From assembly GCF_000803315.1 (NCBI RefSeq), contig NZ_JRMH01000001.1, positions 744,001 to 808,000 on the forward strand: a stretch of 64,000 nucleotides of DNA, in the 5' to 3' direction. The DNA comes from Pectobacterium actinidiae (GTDB lineage: Bacteria; Pseudomonadota; Gammaproteobacteria; Enterobacterales; Enterobacteriaceae). Position 1 is the stretch's first letter, and every line of letters starts with the position of its first letter. The translations under genes were made by a program, and so were the position numbers. Below, in pieces: positions 44,934 through 54,300 of the stretch. The notes under the pieces were generated by a model, which was not told the origin of the DNA, did no database searches, and saw nothing but the letters and a program-made list of their open reading frames with translations.

Positions 44934-46121
44934 CTATTGTGTGCGAACGCGTACGCCGGCAAAAACAATCACCATTGCCGATACCAGCAATAATCCGCTG
45001 CCTGCAAACACACCGCTGGCTCCGTTGAGGTCAAATATTACTCCGCCACCCGCAGCGCCTGCCCCGATGGCAAACTGGATCGATGCCACCAGTAAACCCC
45101 CTGCGCTTTCGGCTTCATCCGGTACGGTGGTCGCAAGCCAGGTTGACCAGCCGACAGGAACCAGACCAAACGCAAATCCCCACATCGCGACCAGCAGGCC
45201 GTCCAGTATTGCCAGATGTCCAAAGGCCACCATAGTGAGCGCCAGAACGCCCATCACAAAAGGCACCAGTGCTAGCGTCAGGCGTAAGTTTCGCGCCAGT
45301 AGGTAACCAGCAATCGAAGTACCGACAAAATTAGCGAGGCCAAAGCCGAGTAAAATCAGGGAAATGGTTTCGACGCTTGCCTGTCCGACGGTTTCCAGAA
45401 ACGGGCGCAGATAGGTAAAGAAGGCGAAATGTCCGCTAAAGATCAGTACGGTTGCCAACAATCCGCCGATCATGCCCGGACGACGCAGTACGCGAAGCAA
45501 TGTTCCCAGGCTACCGTTACTTTCTGGCTTCATTGATGGCAACACCCAGAGCTGCCACAACAGCGCCAAAATGCTCGGCAGAATGCAGAGGATAAAGACG
45601 TTGCGCCAGCCAATCAAACTCCCCAGATAGCTGCCAAGCGGCGCGGCAACGACAGTGGCAATAGAGACGCTGGAGAAGATCACTGCCAGCGCTTTAGGCA
45701 CTTTATCTTTAGGCACAAGGCGCATTGCTGTAGCGGTGGACATGGCCCAGAACCCACCAATGGCAACCCCCAGCAGTAAACGCCCGAATAGCAGCACATG
45801 CAGATTGGGAGCAAACGCCACCAGCAGGCTGGAGATGATTTGCAGCACCGAGAAAAACATCAACACCCAACGGCGATCGATGCTTTTGGTTGCCGGTGTG
45901 ATGAGCAATCCGGTCACCAGCGCGATCAGCGCCGTCGCGGTCACCGCCTGGCCTGCCATTCCCTCCGTGACACCCAAACTGGCTGCCATCGGCGTTAATA
46001 AACTGGCTGGTAAAAACTCAGCCGTAATCAGGCCAAAAACCCCCAGTCCCAGTGAATAGACGGCTCGCCAGGCGGGTTTTGTGGGCGCGATGGCCTCACT
46101 CGCCGCGATACATGAATTCAT
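44934..46121 (-). CDS. MFS efflux transporter (NepI/AraJ-type)
   Basis: This 395-residue major facilitator with 12 predicted helices resembles the purine ribonucleoside exporter NepI and sugar efflux proteins. It has EFLPASLLTPMAASLGVTEG near residue 35-54, GVAIGGFWAMSTATAMRLVP near 123-142, and FAFGLVPVGWSTWLATTVPD near 315-335. The start at 46121 has a GGGAG ribosome site; an upstream in-frame codon at 46166 is less likely. It diverges from an AraC-type regulator gene, the typical layout of a regulated exporter. Confidence 0.82.
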   Translation of the reverse strand: MNSCIAASEAIAPTKPAWRAVYSLGLGVFGLITAEFLPASLLTPMAASLGVTEGMAGQAVTATALIALVTGLLITPATKSIDRRWVLMFFSVLQIISSLLVAFAPNLHVLLFGRLLLGVAIGGFWAMSTATAMRLVPKDKVPKALAVIFSSVSIATVVAAPLGSYLGSLIGWRNVFILCILPSILALLWQLWVLPSMKPESNGSLGTLLRVLRRPGMIGGLLATVLIFSGHFAFFTYLRPFLETVGQASVETISLILLGFGLANFVGTSIAGYLLARNLRLTLALVPFVMGVLALTMVAFGHLAILDGLLVAMWGFAFGLVPVGWSTWLATTVPDEAESAGGLLVASIQFAIGAGAAGGGVIFDLNGASGVFAGSGLLLVSAMVIVFAGVRVRTQ

Positions 46122-46236
46122 CTGTTGCTCTCCCGTTAGAAAAATGTGACGACTGTCACGAAGCATAGAGTGTTCCTCATGGACGATCTATGACATATAA
46201 TCTTCAAATATTGATTATTCGTCCGGAGTTGCCGTC

Positions 46237-47193
46237 ATGACCGTTCAGTCACCCGATTTGATCAGCGAGCTTCTGCGTGGGATGCGTCTTTCCGGGGTGA
46301 AATATCGCCGAATTGAAACCCATGCTCCCTTTGGTGTGGCATTCGGTTACGTGCCCGGCAAGGCGCAGTTTCATTTTGTCAGCCAGGGCTCGGCGCTGCT
46401 GCGCATGGAGAGTGGCGCAACGTTTGAGCTAAAAAGCGGGGACGCGCTGTTTATCCCCAACGGGAATTCGCATGCTTTGCTCTCTGATGAAAAGGCTGAC
46501 GTCACACCGGTGTCGGCATTTCCCAGCGAAGCGATTTGCAATTCGGTGTGTGCGATCGGCTGCAAGCCTTGCCCTGATACCGAAAACACCGTGATCTTTA
46601 GTGGATGCATGGATTTTGAACTGGGCGGAATGCAGCCGCTGATCAAAGCGATGCCTGAGGTCATGATGGTGAGCCGCCTGATGTCGACTTGGCCGGAAAT
46701 CCATCCGCTGCTTGCGGCGATGGAGCGTGAGTCGATGACACGTCAGGTGGGCTTTGCCGGTATCCTGGCGCGGCTGGCCGATGTCGTCGCGGCGCTCATC
46801 GTGCGTGGATGGGTTGAAGCAGGCTGCGGTAAAGCAACGGGCTGGGTGCAGGTACTGCGCGACCCACGACTGAGCCGGGCGATTTACGCGATGCATCAGC
46901 AGCCGGGCATCAACTGGAGCGTCGCGGAGCTGGCAAAAGAAGCAGGCACCTCCCGTTCCGTTTTTGCCGAACGCTTTCTCTCCGCAACCGGTACGACACC
47001 CGCGAAATATCTCAGTGAGTTGCGCATGCGTCTGGCTGTCCAGTACATCCGTCATGAGCATCAGGCGATTGAAACGGTGGCGCTGCGTCTGGGTTACGGA
47101 TCGCTGGCAGCATTCAGCCGGGCATTTAAACGTATTGTGGGTCACGCACCAGGAGCGCTGCGGGAAACCAGCCAGGTTTCTGAGGAGGTTTGA
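46237..47193 (+). CDS. AraC-family regulator with cupin_6 domain
   Basis: This 318-residue regulator has an N-terminal cupin_6 sensor domain (about 10-190) and a C-terminal AraC HTH pair (about 215-310: WSVAELAKEAGTSRSVFAERF, then RLGYGSLAAFSRAF). The sensor contains a Cys-rich stretch (CNSVCAIGCKPCPD near residues 100-113), suggesting redox, electrophile or metal sensing. It diverges from the MFS exporter gene (115-base gap) and likely controls it. Confidence 0.85.
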   Translation: MTVQSPDLISELLRGMRLSGVKYRRIETHAPFGVAFGYVPGKAQFHFVSQGSALLRMESGATFELKSGDALFIPNGNSHALLSDEKADVTPVSAFPSEAICNSVCAIGCKPCPDTENTVIFSGCMDFELGGMQPLIKAMPEVMMVSRLMSTWPEIHPLLAAMERESMTRQVGFAGILARLADVVAALIVRGWVEAGCGKATGWVQVLRDPRLSRAIYAMHQQPGINWSVAELAKEAGTSRSVFAERFLSATGTTPAKYLSELRMRLAVQYIRHEHQAIETVALRLGYGSLAAFSRAFKRIVGHAPGALRETSQVSEEV

Positions 47194-47580
47194 TGGGGCG
47201 AAGAGTTAGATGTCAGATTTGAAGCAAACGAGACAACTGTATCGGTGAAAATATTTTCCGGTAGAGCCTTTCTTTGAGAAAGGCTTCTTCAGGTTAGCGT
47301 GTCTACCTGATTAAAAATATATTGCACAACTGGAATGATGGACGCTTTCTGGGTCAGAAACTTGTTGCAGACCCAGAATAGAGATGACGTAAAAGGTTTC
47401 ACGTCTTACACCGCCATTTCATCTGTCGAAGGTTAATGTGACACTTAGCCTGATTTATAAATTTAAAATCATAGGGTTAAGTTTTAACGTACACTTCCAT
47501 CCCGTTGAGTATCAAACCCTGAATACAAAAAGGCGAAGCCAATTTCCTCGTCACGTTGGCACAAGACTGGGCCTGAGGGG
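47194..47580. other. Intergenic region with an O-methyltransferase remnant
   Basis: This 387-base gap lies between the AraC gene and the convergent DUF5071 gene. It carries the remnant at 47252-47381. A hairpin, GACGT/ACGTC, is found near 47385. There is no intact gene. Confidence 0.6.
47252..47381 (+). pseudogene. Remnant of an O-methyltransferase gene (second copy)
   Basis: The plus strand encodes YFPVEPFFE at 47252, then after a frame change VYLIKNILHNWNDGRFLGQK to a stop at 47379-47381. The intact methyltransferase at 43103-44140 has VFTPGSFFE followed by VYLLKNILHNWND, so 12 of 13 residues agree in the latter segment. The rest of the gene is lost. It is a paralogue reduced to its catalytic segment. 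Confidence 0.75.
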
Positions 47581-48015
47581 TTACGGCTGTCTTAGTTTCG
47601 CCAGCAGCGTCTCCACTTCACGGTTCACACTTTGCTGATCCTCATCGAGGCTAGCGGAGAATTGTGAGTTTTGGCTGTAAAGAGCATCTAGCTCGTCCTC
47701 AAGTGCCGTCGCTAGCTTCAGATCGGGTGTATTCACTAGTAGGCTGAGCACCCAGTATTTCCAAATGACATCGTCAGTTTTCAGCACTGCCGCCACTGGC
47801 TCTTTAAGGTGGGCTCCGATGCTAACCAGAAATGGCACCAGCTCTTGTGCTACAGGCCAGTTGTAGTCCTGCAGCCAACTCAGAAGTACAGGCAAGATGG
47901 GCTTTACCGCAGGATAACCTGCACGCACAGCATACTGAACCGCCTGTGTATCTGCTTTATTTTTCGGGATCATCGACAGCAAATTTGGCGATAATGTCTC
48001 AACATCAAACTCCAT
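47581..48015 (-). CDS. DUF5071-domain protein
   Basis: This 144-residue soluble protein has helical, HEAT-like repeat character (LVPFLVSIGAHLKEPVAAVL, then DDVIWKYWVLSLLV). The whole length fits the DUF5071 family, found scattered among bacteria. No catalytic motif is seen. Related proteins often serve as accessory or immunity-type proteins, but no toxin gene is adjacent. The function is unknown. Confidence 0.7.
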   Translation of the reverse strand: MEFDVETLSPNLLSMIPKNKADTQAVQYAVRAGYPAVKPILPVLLSWLQDYNWPVAQELVPFLVSIGAHLKEPVAAVLKTDDVIWKYWVLSLLVNTPDLKLATALEDELDALYSQNSQFSASLDEDQQSVNREVETLLAKLRQP

Positions 48016-48265
48016 TCATGTCTTCTCCAACAGTTCCATAAAAACCTCTGTTTTGCGTTAATTCGCCTCGTCATATCACACTAAAATGGGGCATTCGATT
48101 TTAGAAGTTTTTTGCATGCTATTGTTATCTTCTTACGTAACAGGAGCGCCAGGCGTAACACTAAGAACTACTGTATTGAATCCCCTTGAAATTACCCCAA
48201 ATATAAGACGAATAGCATTCTGAATCGCAACGAACTGGCTAGCCAACGAGGTTGATGATGGCTAT

Positions 48266-48910
48266 ATGCATCTTCCCCGGGTTCACCCGCAAATCAGTGG
48301 TCGTACTGACCAACTGCTGCGAGCAGACATCATGCCACTCTACGAACTGGATGAGGCGATGTTTCGTGAAGCCTCCGGACAAGGTGACAGTTTGCCGGAT
48401 GAATACGTCACGCTGGCGCAATTTCGGCAGAGTGAACGTTATTGGTTCCGCTTCATGGATCATCTGGAACGGTCATTACGGGATGTCTCTCATCAGTGTG
48501 CAGAAACGCTGACGCAGTTTGTCGGCGCCTGCGCATTCGAGGAAAAACAGATAAGACGTTGGTCTGGCGATACAGGAGAGATACGTCTGTATATGTCTCC
48601 GCAACCGATTGACGAAATTGACATCATGGAGTTTGAGGATGATTTTCTGACGTCATATGTTGATGCGATTGCGGCGGGCGTTCATGTACCGGTGATCTTC
48701 CGTGCCGACGTTCATTATCGCAATGGTGCAGTGATGGCCAGCTTTATGGGTGATACGGAAGTGAATGAACCTGACCGTCCTAATGCGTCTGATTATTGCG
48801 CTGTTGTTGACGATGCAATTGGGTGGATTAGGGAAGAGTCAGAATTCGTTGTATCGTTGGTGAACATTGCCAGTCTTCCGATATCATCGGTAAATAAACT
48901 GGCTGCTTAA
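48266..48910 (+). CDS. Hypothetical protein
   Basis: This 214-residue acidic soluble protein has no signal or membrane segment and no recognised motif. The frame is long and ends just before a strong terminator (48912-48946), which supports it as real. The start is uncertain: the ATG at 48266 has a weak GAGG upstream, and a second ATG at 48332 would give 192 residues. Residues from 23 (MPLYELDEAMFREAS) onward look like the start of the folded domain. The function is unknown. Confidence 0.6.
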   Translation: MHLPRVHPQISGRTDQLLRADIMPLYELDEAMFREASGQGDSLPDEYVTLAQFRQSERYWFRFMDHLERSLRDVSHQCAETLTQFVGACAFEEKQIRRWSGDTGEIRLYMSPQPIDEIDIMEFEDDFLTSYVDAIAAGVHVPVIFRADVHYRNGAVMASFMGDTEVNEPDRPNASDYCAVVDDAIGWIREESEFVVSLVNIASLPISSVNKLAA

Positions 48911-48911
48911 C

Positions 48912-48956
48912 AACAGAAGGCTCTCCTCTCTGGGGAGCCTTCTGTTTATATTTTTT
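48912..48956 (+). terminator. Strong rho-independent terminator
   Basis: AACAGAAGGCTC (48912-48923) pairs perfectly with GAGCCTTCTGTT (48935-48946), then a T-rich tail to 48956. It ends the hypothetical gene at 48266-48910. Confidence 0.9.
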
Positions 48957-49452
48957 AACTGATGCAACTATTTTTTTTGGTTTTTATTTAAGCTTCCCAG
49001 AATATACTTTCACTATTCATCGCCCATACTATTTCAAATGGAAATTTGCCTCATTATCTTAAGTGAAAACTCCAGTGTAAGTGCATATTCTGCGCGATTT
49101 TTTGCTTAATTTATTTATGTTTCCCCGTGGTTTGTGGGACATCGCTTGGTTTCTTGAGTTTGCCGATAGTTATTTTGTCATACCCCAGTCATCGATAAGC
49201 ACAACTTGTCGATAACATTTAGCTGCTCAAAGGCCTGCAATCTGTTCTGTTGGGATTGCCAAAAGTGCTACATTACACTGCTATCCTGCTATTTACCAAA
49301 AGGAAATGTCGCTCATTGCGGTTCGATTATTAACACGACTACGCTGAGAGTACTCAGCGAACGATGATTTTTTTCCAGAATAAGAACAGTGGTTTTTCCC
49401 TGATTTTATGACTGAGCCACTAATTATTGTCTGCAATATTCCTCCATCCTCA

Positions 49453-49483
49453 GAAATAATCATTATTTATTAATGATTATTTC
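49453..49483 (-). terminator. 13-bp perfect inverted repeat after the ccr gene
   Basis: GAAATAATCATTA (49453-49465) and TAATGATTATTTC (49471-49483) are exact complements, about 24 bases after the ccr stop on the minus strand. A terminator of AT-rich type is likely. It also looks similar to the Fur-box half TAATCATTA, but no gene follows on the plus strand. Confidence 0.55.
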
Positions 49484-49506
49484 TTTCGGAATAGGTTATT
49501 AGTCAT

Positions 49507-50754
49507 TCAATGACTGTTTGCAGTTGCGAGTGTCTCATCATGAGAAACGCTTGAACCGAGTTTCGGAGCAGTTGCATTGACCAATACAGCTGCATTACCA
49601 AATATTCCTCCATTTAATAGCTCTTGGTGTGCATAAGGTATTTCATCAAAATGAAAGACTTTGTTCATTGTTGGAATGATCTTTCTTTGATTAACAAGAT
49701 TAAGAAACTCATTACATTCACGGATATTGGCATAGTGAGAACCTTGTATTCTTTTCTGATGCATCCATAAATGGCGTACATCAAAGTCGCAATTATAGCC
49801 AGAGGTCCCCCCCACTGTGACGACCATGCCTGAGTGATCACAAATTTGTAGTGAGGTAGGGAAAGTATCTTGTCCTGAGTGCTCAATGACCAGTTTGGGC
49901 AGCTCTTTTTTTCCTAAGGCCTTAAAGAAGTCGCGCCTGAAATTGGCGAATGCTCTGGACCATGACGTATGTTCAGCGGATGTCACATCGGGAAGTCGGC
50001 CAAAGTGTGAGTAATTTTTCCTGACGATATATCCTACGGCTCCTAGTTTGCGAACATATTCTCCTTTTTCTTCACTTGACACAACCGCAACGGGTAGCCC
50101 GCCGAGGGCTTTCACAATTTGTACTGATAATGAACCTAAGCCTCCAGCGGCCCCCCATATGAGAACGGCATCGCCTGGTTTGACGTTATTTGGTGCCCAA
50201 TGAGTAAGTTGCTTGTAGGCTGTAGGGCCATTGAGCATTAGGGTCGCGCTCTCTTCCCAGGTCAGAAAGTCAGGTTTGGGAAAGCACTGATAGTCTTCAA
50301 CGATTGTAAATTCTGCAAATGATCCGTAATTTCTTTCATAACCATAAATTTCTTGACTGCGGGTAAACATCGGATCGTTTGAAAGGCGTGATTCAAGCGA
50401 GGTAGCATCATATACCGAGCAGGAAACCACCACGGCATCACCGATGCTGACGTGACTAACATTACGACCAACAGAATAAACAATACCTGCCGCTTCTGAA
50501 CCACCAATATGAAACGGCTCAGCATCTTTATTTCTTTTACGGCGTGCCGAGATAACATCGACGGGTTTTCCTAATGCAGCCCAGACATTATTATAATTTA
50601 GTCCTGCCGCCATCACTTTAATAAGAACCTGATTAGGTAATAATTTCGGAATGCTAACGATTTCCTGTTGAATAGCAGTAATAGGATCGCCATAACGCTC
50701 TGGACGAATCAGATAAGCTTTCATCTCTTGAGGGACGGAATAATTTGTAGTCAT
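49507..50754 (-). CDS. cfa8: Crotonyl-CoA carboxylase/reductase (Cfa8-type)
   Basis: This 415-residue member of the medium-chain reductase superfamily has an NADPH-binding loop at GAAGGLGSLSVQIVKALGG (about residues 200-218). The residue set of reductive carboxylases is conserved: an Asn in NYNNVWAALGK, the Glu in YGYERNYGSF, and the His in QGSHYAN. These carry out CO2 fixation in ethylmalonyl-CoA formation. In coronafacic acid biosynthesis such an enzyme supplies the ethylmalonyl extender unit. The AAGGAG ribosome site before the ATG at 50754 fixes the start; the longer frame from 50820 is not used. It is the last gene of the cluster in the window. Confidence 0.87.
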   Translation of the reverse strand: MTTNYSVPQEMKAYLIRPERYGDPITAIQQEIVSIPKLLPNQVLIKVMAAGLNYNNVWAALGKPVDVISARRKRNKDAEPFHIGGSEAAGIVYSVGRNVSHVSIGDAVVVSCSVYDATSLESRLSNDPMFTRSQEIYGYERNYGSFAEFTIVEDYQCFPKPDFLTWEESATLMLNGPTAYKQLTHWAPNNVKPGDAVLIWGAAGGLGSLSVQIVKALGGLPVAVVSSEEKGEYVRKLGAVGYIVRKNYSHFGRLPDVTSAEHTSWSRAFANFRRDFFKALGKKELPKLVIEHSGQDTFPTSLQICDHSGMVVTVGGTSGYNCDFDVRHLWMHQKRIQGSHYANIRECNEFLNLVNQRKIIPTMNKVFHFDEIPYAHQELLNGGIFGNAAVLVNATAPKLGSSVSHDETLATANSH

Positions 50755-50902
50755 GTTGAACTCCTTGTCGAAACGAATATAACCATCAATCTTTTTTATA
50801 TCAGATCGCGTTGGTGGCATTACTCATCCGTGAAACACCATGATTGGCATTCCACTAACACGTATAAATAAAATCGTGCTGCTACACTTTAATGATTTAT
50901 TT

Positions 50903-51334
50903 TCATGGTGTTACCTCAGTCGATTTACTCTTTAGTACAATGCCGCTTCCTGTCGCGCAAATACCACCTCTTGCGCTGGTTAGTGTGGCTGAAATAAAAG
51001 CGACATTATTATTTCTATTATCGATACGTGCCTCGATTCGACATGGTTTTTTACGTATTACACGTAAAATTTTGACAGAAAGCTCAATCACGCCGGCGGG
51101 TTCACGACCTAAGGCGTTAAATCCACATAGGCCTATTGCTGACTCCAACGCTGCGCTGATCACGGCACCGTTAATACCGAGAGAGGTGAGTACACCAAAT
51201 CCTCCCTGATGGCAGGGGTTGTCGTCATTTATCTCCATAACAATGGACTCGTCCCTTATTTCAATAATATTAAATCCCAGGGATTTAAATAAAGCGGAGT
51301 TATTGAAAAGAGAAACCAGGTCATTTTCAGGCAT
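50903..51334 (-). CDS. Hotdog-fold thioesterase (PaaI-like)
   Basis: This 143-residue protein has a hotdog fold with the PaaI/YbgC-like pattern: a HQGGFGVLTSLGINGAVISAAL helix (about 40-62), preceded by EINDDNPC. It lies between the two-domain PKS gene and the ccr gene, so it probably removes stalled acyl groups from a carrier protein, or serves CoA thioesters. It is not an alpha/beta-hydrolase of the usual type II editing kind. The start at 51334 has an AGGAG site with 7-base spacing; the upstream ATG at 51340 lies too near it. Confidence 0.75.
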   Translation of the reverse strand: MPENDLVSLFNNSALFKSLGFNIIEIRDESIVMEINDDNPCHQGGFGVLTSLGINGAVISAALESAIGLCGFNALGREPAGVIELSVKILRVIRKKPCRIEARIDNRNNNVAFISATLTSARGGICATGSGIVLKSKSTEVTP

Positions 51335-51398
51335 AACCATTCTCCTGCATAAAAATTACAGCGATAATTGATGTTTTTCCATCACACCAATATATTGA

Positions 51399-54300
51399 CT
51401 ATTCATTTTTAATATATTCATTTTTTCGATTTTTTCTCGCAGAATCGCTCCTCTTTCGGATCGGTTTATTTTCTGCTTCACCAAGTAAATCAGATAAGTT
51501 TTTTGCCGTATGAGCGACATATTTCGTTAGCAGTTCAAAATGGCTCCCCGGTGTGATTATGCTTTTCATCAAATTCGGCCATTCATTCGCCCAACGTTCC
51601 GGTTGTGCGGAGGCAGGATAATCTCTGGCCTGAAGCAGCAGCGTTGGTGTTTTCACGTGAGAGGGCGTCCACTGTCGGCCGAATAATTCGAGATACCAGG
51701 CCATCGCCATGACTGAGATATCCTCATCCGACCAGAATTCGCCTTTGGCTGCAAACCATGTGCGCAGTACATCGCCCATTGTGGCTTCATTCATGGCTGA
51801 TGGCGGAAAGCTGTCGATTAATACCACCGCTTTAGGCTGTCGGCCGCGAGCTTCCAACTGGTGAGCAGCGGCATGCGCGACGAGCCCGCCAGTTGAGAAG
51901 CCTACCAGTGTAAAATCGCGCCCCGATGTGCCTCTCTCTATTGCTGTTGCCAACGCCGCCGCCGCTGCGTAATCGGTAGAAGGCAGGGGCTCGCCATGAT
52001 ATCCGGGCAAAGGCACGGTCAGTACACTGTACTTATCGCTCAAGGCTGAACTTAATCGCTGATAGGTTAAATTTGCTGCTGCGGGAATGAATGAGTTAAG
52101 GCAAACTAGCAGCGGTTTTTCCCGATCGTTACGTAGCCATACTGTCTCTGGCGCGTGTTGTTCGTGCTGTCGGTGTGAGAAATGCTCACGTAGGCGCGCC
52201 GCGCCGGACAGCACGTTAAGTCCTTCCTGCGTCATGTTTTGTTGCACGGCTTGCCGTAGCAGGTGGTAGAACCTGTCGGCGTCTTTTTTTATATCGATGC
52301 GTGCCTCTGCTGAGGTAGTGTGCTTTTTCCCGACCAGAATATTCAGTAAGAAGTGCGCCAGAGCTTGCGGCGTCGAATGGTCAAAAATTGCAGTGGCGGG
52401 AATGCGAACCTCAAATGTTTGTGATAATCGGCTTCCCATTTCCACTGAAGTAAGAGAGTCGAATCCCAGCGTGATGAATTCCACGTCACTTCTTATGGAC
52501 TTCGGATCGGGATGACTCAGTACCTCACCCGCGTATTGAATGATTACGTTAATCAGGTAAGGCAGTTGCTCTTTTTCCGGCATGTTTGCGATCTGTGGCG
52601 ATGCCCCGATGCTACCTCTGGATGCTGTGCGAGCAGGGAGTATCTCCGCCAATAGCGGGATATCGCCTTGCTCACGTAGCGCTTCCAGATTTAAACGTGC
52701 AGGTATCAGCAGCGGCGGATGGTTCACTGCATGTTTACCGACAACGGTATCCAGGAAGGCCAGGCCTTGCGGGCGAGAAAGAGGGATTTGGCCTGTTGCG
52801 ATAATATGTTGTATATCGTTGTCACCAAGCTGTTCCCCCATTTCCGAGCGTTCGGCCCACATCCCCCAGGCCATTGCGGTCGCAGGAAGACCCTGATAGC
52901 GCCGATGGTGCGCCAGCGCATCTAAAAAGGCGTTGGCGGCGGCGTAGTTTCCCTGTCCTTTTTGCGGAAGCATGCTGACCGCGGAAGAATAGAGAATGAA
53001 TGCCGCAAGATCGTAATGTTGGGTAAGCTGATGCAAATTCCATGCAGAAACGGTTTTAGATTGTAAAACGTTATCTAGCTGCTCTGAACTCATTGTTTGC
53101 AGCGTCGCTGTATCTACGCTTCCTGCTGTGTGAATGACGGCTGTGAGCGGATGTGCCGTCGGTATGGCGTCAAGCAGTGAGGCCACCGCCGCCGACTCGG
53201 CGATATTACAGGCGACAATCGTCGCCTGTGCGCCAAGCTCGGTGATGTCTTGTAATAATGCATTGGCACCAGGCGCGTCGTTACCCCGTCGGCTGATAAG
53301 AAGCACGTGACGAACGCCGTGATGTTCCACCAGATGTTTCGCGATAACTTTACCCAGTGCGCCCGTACCGCCTGTGATGAGTACGGTGCCGTCAGGGTTA
53401 AGATTTCGCCACGGATTTTCCGGTTGGTCGGCGTGTTTATAAGCGATAAGGTCGTTATCGTCGGCTGCTTTCACCAGTCGCGGGACGAGTATTTTACCCT
53501 CGCGCAGCGCCAATTGGGGCTCATGAGACAGCGCGTTAAGCGCGGTGTTTATCAAGGGCAATGCTGTGTTTTCTACCTCATTGATATCAAGCAGGCAGAG
53601 TCGTTCCGGATATTCAAGCTGTGCGGTGCGCACTAATCCCCATAGTGTGGACTGGGCGAGATTCGGAACATTCTCTCCATCGTTTGTCGCTATTGCGCCT
53701 TGCGTCACGATAAGGAGGGGAACGTCACCGGTTCGGGGATCGTTGAGCCACGTTTGCAGCGCATTGAGTACGTAGTGTGCCGGGTTATGATCGATAAACT
53801 CAGGGGTATCGTCGCCATCCGGCGCGATGAAGACGGCGATCTCATCCGGCTGCGGTGAGAACGTCGCCAGCGCTTGATGAATATCGTCATATGCGCAGGA
53901 AGCATCGTGCTCCTTGATGAGGCCGGAGAAGCGCTCGCGTAATCTGTTTTGCGGAACAATCCAGCGAACTTTCGGCTTCGTGGAGGACAAATTCGGTGTA
54001 GCCTCACGCCATGCCAGACGGTAAAACGGCGGACGCGACGGGGCAAGACGCGGTGAGTGTGATGATTTCAACACAATGGCATCGACGATCGCGACCGCCC
54101 GGCCGACATCATCCGCGAGTCGTAACGAATATTCGCTGTAGCCTGATGAGGATGGCTCGGTCGTTTTTCGCAGCAGATGACCTCGTAGACGCTGTGCGCC
54201 CCTGATGTATTGCCGTATCCCGCTAAGGGAGAAAAGTAAACGGGGCTGACGATTCTCTTCGCCTGGTTTCAATTGCTCCAGTAATGCTGCTTGCATTCCT

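Larger units (their letters stand above)
48911..49506. other. Gene-free boundary region next to the cfa-type cluster
   Basis: This 596-base stretch lies between the hypothetical gene and the crotonyl-CoA reductase gene. It includes the terminator at 48912-48956, a hairpin CGCTGAG/CTCAGCG at 49342-49359 and the inverted repeat 49453-49483. No tRNA or integrase remnant was recognised. Confidence 0.5.

Noticed and set aside
49453..49483. Fur box near the ccr gene
   Set aside because: The dyad lies 3' of the gene and looks like a terminator; no gene reads away from it on the plus strand.
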